DNA from: Chlorobiaceae bacterium
GTDB taxonomy: Bacteria > Bacteroidota > Chlorobiia > Chlorobiales > Chlorobiaceae
DNA length: 58,189 nucleotides
NCBI GenBank assembly: GCA_016931495.1
Contig: JAFGER010000004.1
Location: 1-58,189, forward strand
Direction: 5' to 3'
In this document: positions 53,921-58,189 of the stretch, piece after piece
How the letters are laid out: each line of letters begins with the position of its first letter
How positions within the stretch are numbered: position 1 is the stretch's first letter
The notes under the pieces: generated by a model
The model's input: only the letters and a program-made list of their open reading frames with translations
Told to the model about the DNA's origin: nothing
Databases searched by the model: none
Made by a program: the position numbers and the translations under genes

Positions 53921-54568
53921 ATGATCCGGAAGTTCAGAGCTGTTTTCGCGGCGCTGTACCTGGTTGCGGCGGCGGCGTGTTCGCAGGTTCATTACGTCAC
54001 GGTTGACAAAATAAGGGAAACGCTTCCGCCCCCACCGATTGTCGCCGGATTCGACATCGACGACACCGTCCTTTTTTCCAGCCCCGGCTTTTACTACGGC
54101 GTGAACAATCACGACGGCCCCGATGGCAGGAACAGGTATCCCGCAGGTGACAGCTTGTGGCATTCCACGGCGTTCTGGAACGACATGAACGGCCAGTTCG
54201 ACAAGTTCAGCATCCCGAAAGCTTCCGGCAATGCGCTGATCCAGATGCACAAGCAGCGGGGAGACGCGATTGTTTTCATCACCGCTCGCGACAGCTCGAA
54301 GGTCAACATCGTGCCGCAAATCCTCCGGCAATGTTTCGATTTGAAGCAGGCCGAAGTCATTTTCACCTGCAACCAATCCAAAACGCCCTCGATGACCGCC
54401 AAACAGGTGAAAGTTTATTACGGCGATTCCGATACCGACATCACCGCTGCGCAATCCGCCAAAGCCCGCCCGATTCGCGTTCTCCGTTCGCCGCTTTCGA
54501 CGAACAGGACTTCGTATAAGGAGGTTGGAAAGCTTGGCGAGGAGGTGTTGCGGGATTCGGAGAATTGA
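53921..54568 (+). CDS. aphA: class B non-specific acid phosphatase, AphA-like (HAD superfamily)
   Basis: VAGFDIDDTVLFSSPGFYYG, FWNDMNGQFDKFSIPK, MHKQRGDAIVFITARD, VYYGDSDTDITAAQSAKARPIRVLR; lipobox-like AAAACS. Confidence 0.92.
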   Translation: MIRKFRAVFAALYLVAAAACSQVHYVTVDKIRETLPPPPIVAGFDIDDTVLFSSPGFYYGVNNHDGPDGRNRYPAGDSLWHSTAFWNDMNGQFDKFSIPKASGNALIQMHKQRGDAIVFITARDSSKVNIVPQILRQCFDLKQAEVIFTCNQSKTPSMTAKQVKVYYGDSDTDITAAQSAKARPIRVLRSPLSTNRTSYKEVGKLGEEVLRDSEN

Positions 54569-54671
54569 GTGGGGGAGGCCTGTGTCCTTAGCTCTCTGAA
54601 ACGCTCAGTGTCCGGATTGGGTTGCTAAAGGTTGTTCTAAGTATTACTTTTTTGCAAAAAGAGATTTCGAA

Positions 54672-54947
54672 ATGTCAAAGACAAAGACTAAAGGCGTCAA
54701 GTTAGACGACACGACCAATAAACGACTTGAAGCGCTGGCTCGAATCCGTGACCGATCGCCTCACTGGCTTATGTGCCGGGCTATCGAAACCTATCTGGAT
54801 CGCGAAGAACGATACGAGCAGGAAAAGCGTGAGGATATGGATCGCTGGGAGCGTTATCAGATGACCGGGGTTGCCGTAGCTCATGCAAAAGCCGCCGAAT
54901 GGCTTGAGAATCTTGCACAAGGGAAGGTGTCGGCGTGCCCGAAATAA
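54672..54947 (+). CDS. CopG/RHH-type antitoxin
   Basis: TKGVKLDDTTNKRLEALARIRDRSPHWLMCRAIETYLDREERYEQE. Confidence 0.88.
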   Translation: MSKTKTKGVKLDDTTNKRLEALARIRDRSPHWLMCRAIETYLDREERYEQEKREDMDRWERYQMTGVAVAHAKAAEWLENLAQGKVSACPK

Positions 54948-55222
54948 AATGGCTTCCGGAGGCCTTGGGAGATGTCGAGCGACTTCATGCCTTTTTGCAT
55001 GAAAAAAGCCCTGATGCGGCGGCGCGAGCGGCAAGGGTCATTCTTGATGGTGCAGGTCTGTTGCAATCGGTACCGGAAATCGGGCGTCCGATGAACGACG
55101 AAACCGGCAGGCGTGAACTTGTCCTATCGTTCGGAGCCGGGGCGTTTGTTCTTCGCTACCTGTGGGACAATAAAGATACGGTCGTTATCATTCGCGTGTG
55201 GCACAGCAAGGAAAACAGGTGA
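54935..55222 (+). CDS. RelE/ParE-type toxin
   Basis: KWLPEALGDVERLHAFLHEKSPDAAARAARVILDGAGLLQSVPEIGRPMND...; GTG start, overlaps the antitoxin stop. Confidence 0.9.
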   Translation: MPEIKWLPEALGDVERLHAFLHEKSPDAAARAARVILDGAGLLQSVPEIGRPMNDETGRRELVLSFGAGAFVLRYLWDNKDTVVIIRVWHSKENR

Positions 55223-55302
55223 CAGCAAGCTGTTTTTTTTGAACGTTTGTCACTTGAAATAGTGGAGCGTTATGAAAAGGCAGCAAGCCAGAGTTGCAGG
55301 AA

Positions 55303-55647
55303 TTAATACGCTTCATCTTCCTCCCTTACCATCTGAATCACCAGTTTCATACCACAAGCCTGAGCGTATCTGCGGAGAGTGTTCAGCGATGGGGAGTGGG
55401 CTTGGCTGCCGAGGCTGGATTCGATTCTTGCTACAACCGGTTGCGATACGCCCATTCTTGAGGCGATTTCTGCCTGGGTCAAGCCCGCTTTGGTTCTGGC
55501 TTCAAGTAATGCGGCAAGTGCGGAAAACTCGTCCTCAAGAGCATCGTAAGCGACTCTGAATGACGCGTCTTCGGTTCGTTTTTGTGCCGCGTAAGTTTTG
55601 GGATTGAACGGAACCGGGTTGAATGTATCGTTCTGTTCTGTAGTCAT
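55303..55647 (-). CDS. XRE-family HTH antitoxin (HigA-like)
   Basis: LLEARTKAGLTQAEIASRMGVSQPVVARIESSLGSQAHSPSLNTLRRYAQACGMKL. Confidence 0.9.
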   Translation of the reverse strand: MTTEQNDTFNPVPFNPKTYAAQKRTEDASFRVAYDALEDEFSALAALLEARTKAGLTQAEIASRMGVSQPVVARIESSLGSQAHSPSLNTLRRYAQACGMKLVIQMVREEDEAY

Positions 55648-55973
55648 GATTGTGCTATTTTCTGCCTTTTTCGGGCGATTTCAAGCTCTTTTGCGGGTGT
55701 TTTCTGCGTCTTTTTGATGAATGCGTGTAAAATGACCACTTGACGGTCAACCAGACAGCAAAAAAACGCTCGCCCGATTCCTTCAGCTCCTCTGGCCCTG
55801 ATTTCAAAAAGCCCCTTTCCGAATGAGCGGGTGTAAGGCATTCCAAGGTTAGGGCCTGAAATTTCAATCTGTTCCGTAATGCGCACGAAACTGGCGTTTA
55901 TGCCAACAGGCCAGTTTTCAATTTCAGCCTTGACTGACTCGTTGAAAAAGAGAATTTGATAGCTCATTTTCAT
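55644..55973 (-). CDS. RelE/HigB-family toxin (Gp49-like)
   Basis: VKAEIENWPVGINASFVRITEQIEISGPNLGMPYTRSFGKGLFEIRARG...VVILHAFIKKTQKTPAKELEIARKR; ATGA overlap with antitoxin. Confidence 0.9.
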   Translation of the reverse strand: MKMSYQILFFNESVKAEIENWPVGINASFVRITEQIEISGPNLGMPYTRSFGKGLFEIRARGAEGIGRAFFCCLVDRQVVILHAFIKKTQKTPAKELEIARKRQKIAQS

Positions 55974-55974
55974 A

Positions 55975-55990
55975 ATAGCATAAATGCTAT
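55975..55990. promoter_or_regulatory. perfect palindrome, candidate autoregulatory operator of the HigBA-like module
   Basis: ATAGCATAAATGCTAT (ATAGCA-taaa-TGCTAT, 6-bp arms) immediately upstream of the toxin ATG. Confidence 0.6.
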
Positions 55991-56063
55991 AAAAGTTCAA
56001 GAGTGATGCTTTATCACGCAGGATATTGCCTTAACCCGCAGCGTTATCAGTTTCGCATCGTTG

Positions 56064-58040
56064 CTAATTCCTGCTTTTCAGTACAACCCAGCGCACCAGT
56101 AAAACCACAAGTATCACCGCAGCAACGACCAGCGCGGCGGCGGTCAGCGTGAGCCAGTTGCCTCCGGCGAGGAGGGCGACGGGGTTCCATGACGCCTCGG
56201 CGACGATGCGCCCTTCGGGGCGGGCGTAGCGTTCGGGGATCGTCGGAATGCCGTCCCTTTCGGGGAATGACGAGAGGTACTCGGCGAGGGCGATCCATTC
56301 GCGCAGCGGCTCGCCGTTCCGCATCACCGTGAGCGTGCTGGTGTCTGCCTCCGTCACCGGGTTGCCTGCTTCGTCTCTCGGCGTGATCGTCAGGATGCCG
56401 TAGGATTTCCTGCCTACAAGGTCAATCAGATTGGCGAGGTAGGAGTTGATGGCCACGCTGTAGAGCCGCTCGTTTTCCAGCGGGCGGAGGCGCTTGTCGC
56501 GCCCTTCGACTTCAACTGAGGTGACGCGGTCGAAAATCATCCGGTTGGGATTGTAGCGGAACCTGAGGCCGGAGAGGCTCAGGAGCGCGTCCTTTTTCGA
56601 TGGCGCGATGCTGGTGTGCACTTCGAGCAGCTTTTTCAGGTCGCGGCCCGTGAGATAGACCACGATGATCGTGTTGCCGCAATAGCCGTACTGCACCGGG
56701 CCGAGCGAGGCGGTCTGGAAGACGTCCGAAACGCGGATGTCGCCCCGGTAGAGCGATGAGCGGATGCAGCCGAGCACATCGACCGCCACGTCGATATGGC
56801 GGCGGCGGCCCTCCGCCTGCTCGACGGCGTAGCGGTAAGCGTCGGTGACGAGATTGCCGAGGCCGGTTTCGCCGGGGTTGGCGTAGGCGTCGTCGATGCT
56901 CTGGCCGTCGAACGGCTGGCGGGCGAGCACCTCTTCGAAGCGGTAGCCGAAGTGCGAGAGGTAGCGCGCTTCGACGAGGCTCCGGAAGCCGTCGATCATT
57001 TGCGCGATCTCCGGCTTTTCCGGCGTGCTCGCGTCGATCTTCCGCAGCCGGTATCCCGAAACCGTGACGTCACCCGACTTCCCGACCTTCAGATCGAGCA
57101 CGCCGAGCCACGAGCCGTACGATCCGGCAGAGACGATGGCCGTTTTGCCCACCATGATTGGCGAATGCAGAACGGTGTGGGTGTGGCCGCTGACGATCAC
57201 GTCGATGCCGGGGGCGACGGCGGCGAGCTTTTCATCTTCGGAGTGGCGCGGGTCCGGGCTGGTGCCGCCGTGCGACAGGCAGACGATGAGGTCAACTCTT
57301 TCGCGCTCCCGGAGCATCTTCACGGTTTTTCTGGCCGCTTCGATGGGGTCGCTGAAGGTGACTGGCCTGGCGAAACTCGCGTCTTCGGCGGCGTCCTTGC
57401 CGAGCACTCCGAAGATGCCGATGCGCAGACCGCCTCGCTCGACGACCGTGTAGCCGCGCACGGGGTAGTCGCGGAAGGCCCGTTCCAGCGCGTCGTCGCC
57501 GGGATCGATCTCGCTGAAGCGCAGATTGGCGATGAGCAGTCGCGGCAGCGCTTGCGCTTTAGCCCGCGCGGCGCGGAGCATTCCGGCGAGGCCGGAGGGG
57601 CGGAAGTCGAAGTCGTGGTTGCCGAGGGCGACGGCATCGTAGCCCATCGTGCCCATGAGGCGCAGTTCGAGCGCCTCGTCCGCCAAAACGGTATGGTAGA
57701 GCGTACCCTGGGTGAAGTCGCCCGCATCGACGAGGAGCGCCGCGCCGCCCGCCCGCTGGCTCTCCTCGTCAATCGCTCCGGCCAGCCGCGCGAAGCCGCC
57801 CGCGTTCCGGACGGCTCCATCACTCGCCATCTCGTGGTGCGGCGAGAGGTGCGAGTGCAGGTCGCTGGTGAAGAGCACGGTCAGCCGCGCCGGTTCCGCC
57901 AGCGCCGCCATCGCCGGAAGCAGATGCAAGGCGGCGAGGAGCGAAACGACCGCCAGCAGCAGGCCGAACCGGCGCGGTTTGGCTGGCTGGTTTCCGGAAT
58001 CCGGAGGATAGAGGCGAGTCAAACTGTGGCGGTTGAACAT
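56064..58040 (-). CDS. bifunctional metallophosphatase/5'-nucleotidase (UshA-like), membrane anchored
   Basis: LTVLFTSDLHSHLSPHHE, ALGNHDFDF, VIVSGHTHT; C-terminal TM LTLTAAALVVAAVILVVLLVRW. Confidence 0.9.
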   Translation of the reverse strand: MFNRHSLTRLYPPDSGNQPAKPRRFGLLLAVVSLLAALHLLPAMAALAEPARLTVLFTSDLHSHLSPHHEMASDGAVRNAGGFARLAGAIDEESQRAGGAALLVDAGDFTQGTLYHTVLADEALELRLMGTMGYDAVALGNHDFDFRPSGLAGMLRAARAKAQALPRLLIANLRFSEIDPGDDALERAFRDYPVRGYTVVERGGLRIGIFGVLGKDAAEDASFARPVTFSDPIEAARKTVKMLRERERVDLIVCLSHGGTSPDPRHSEDEKLAAVAPGIDVIVSGHTHTVLHSPIMVGKTAIVSAGSYGSWLGVLDLKVGKSGDVTVSGYRLRKIDASTPEKPEIAQMIDGFRSLVEARYLSHFGYRFEEVLARQPFDGQSIDDAYANPGETGLGNLVTDAYRYAVEQAEGRRRHIDVAVDVLGCIRSSLYRGDIRVSDVFQTASLGPVQYGYCGNTIIVVYLTGRDLKKLLEVHTSIAPSKKDALLSLSGLRFRYNPNRMIFDRVTSVEVEGRDKRLRPLENERLYSVAINSYLANLIDLVGRKSYGILTITPRDEAGNPVTEADTSTLTVMRNGEPLREWIALAEYLSSFPERDGIPTIPERYARPEGRIVAEASWNPVALLAGGNWLTLTAAALVVAAVILVVLLVRWVVLKSRN

Positions 58041-58054
58041 GCGTGGAAACTGAT

Positions 58055-58189
58055 GGGCACCTCTAAAAACTTATTGCGCGTCACGATTGCTGCGTTGGGT
58101 GGTGCTCGGAATCCTCACGTACTCCGTGTACGCTCCGGTTTCTGCGCTCCAGCCGCCTTGCACTCGGGCCGCTCATGACACTTTTTAGA
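58055..58189. mobile_element. MITE-like dispersed repeat, copy 4 (right end cut by window edge)
   Basis: GGGCACCTCTAAAAACTTATTGCGCGTCACGATTGCTGCGTTGGGTGGTGCTCGGAATCC...CTCATGACACTTTTTAGA. Confidence 0.88.

Overview
This window looks like chromosomal DNA from a green sulfur bacterium (Chlorobiota, probably Chlorobaculum). The anchor is fmoA, encoding the Fenna-Matthews-Olson bacteriochlorophyll a protein, at 25699-26796 (-). Most of the window is dense housekeeping and core metabolism: ackA/xfp, hisF, ferredoxin-NADP reductase, menA, aguB, Ste24 protease, aguA, mdh, rplU-rpmA, mutS, an MsbA-like ABC exporter, lnt, a sigma-54 activator, ispE, a NCS2 permease, peroxiredoxin, proS, prmC, hrcA-grpE-dnaJ, gap, mpl and proA-lolD. 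Accessory features sit among these genes. (i) A compact restriction-modification pair with a PvuII-like SPPY methyltransferase and a short PD-(D/E)XK candidate nuclease, 49936-51379. (ii) Two back-to-back toxin-antitoxin modules, one with a perfect palindromic operator, 54672-56000. (iii) A RAYT transposase with a swarm of GGGCAGG...CCTGCCC REP-like elements, one inside its own reading frame and one beside an orphan antitoxin. (iv) A ~140-bp MITE-like family with AGGGCACCTCTAAAAA terminal inverted repeats, four copies. (v) A second and a third dispersed palindromic repeat family. (vi) GTGGAC-unit hairpins between convergent genes. (vii) Tandem flavodoxin paralogs, one apparently fused to a PCP_red-type C-terminal domain. 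(viii) An AT-rich ORFan island, 47385-48370. No rRNA, tRNA or CRISPR array was recognised. No previously undescribed system can be proven from sequence alone; the best candidates are the RM nuclease, the flavodoxin-PCP_red pair and the AT-rich ORFan. All family names are motif-level recognition from memory; no database search was run.
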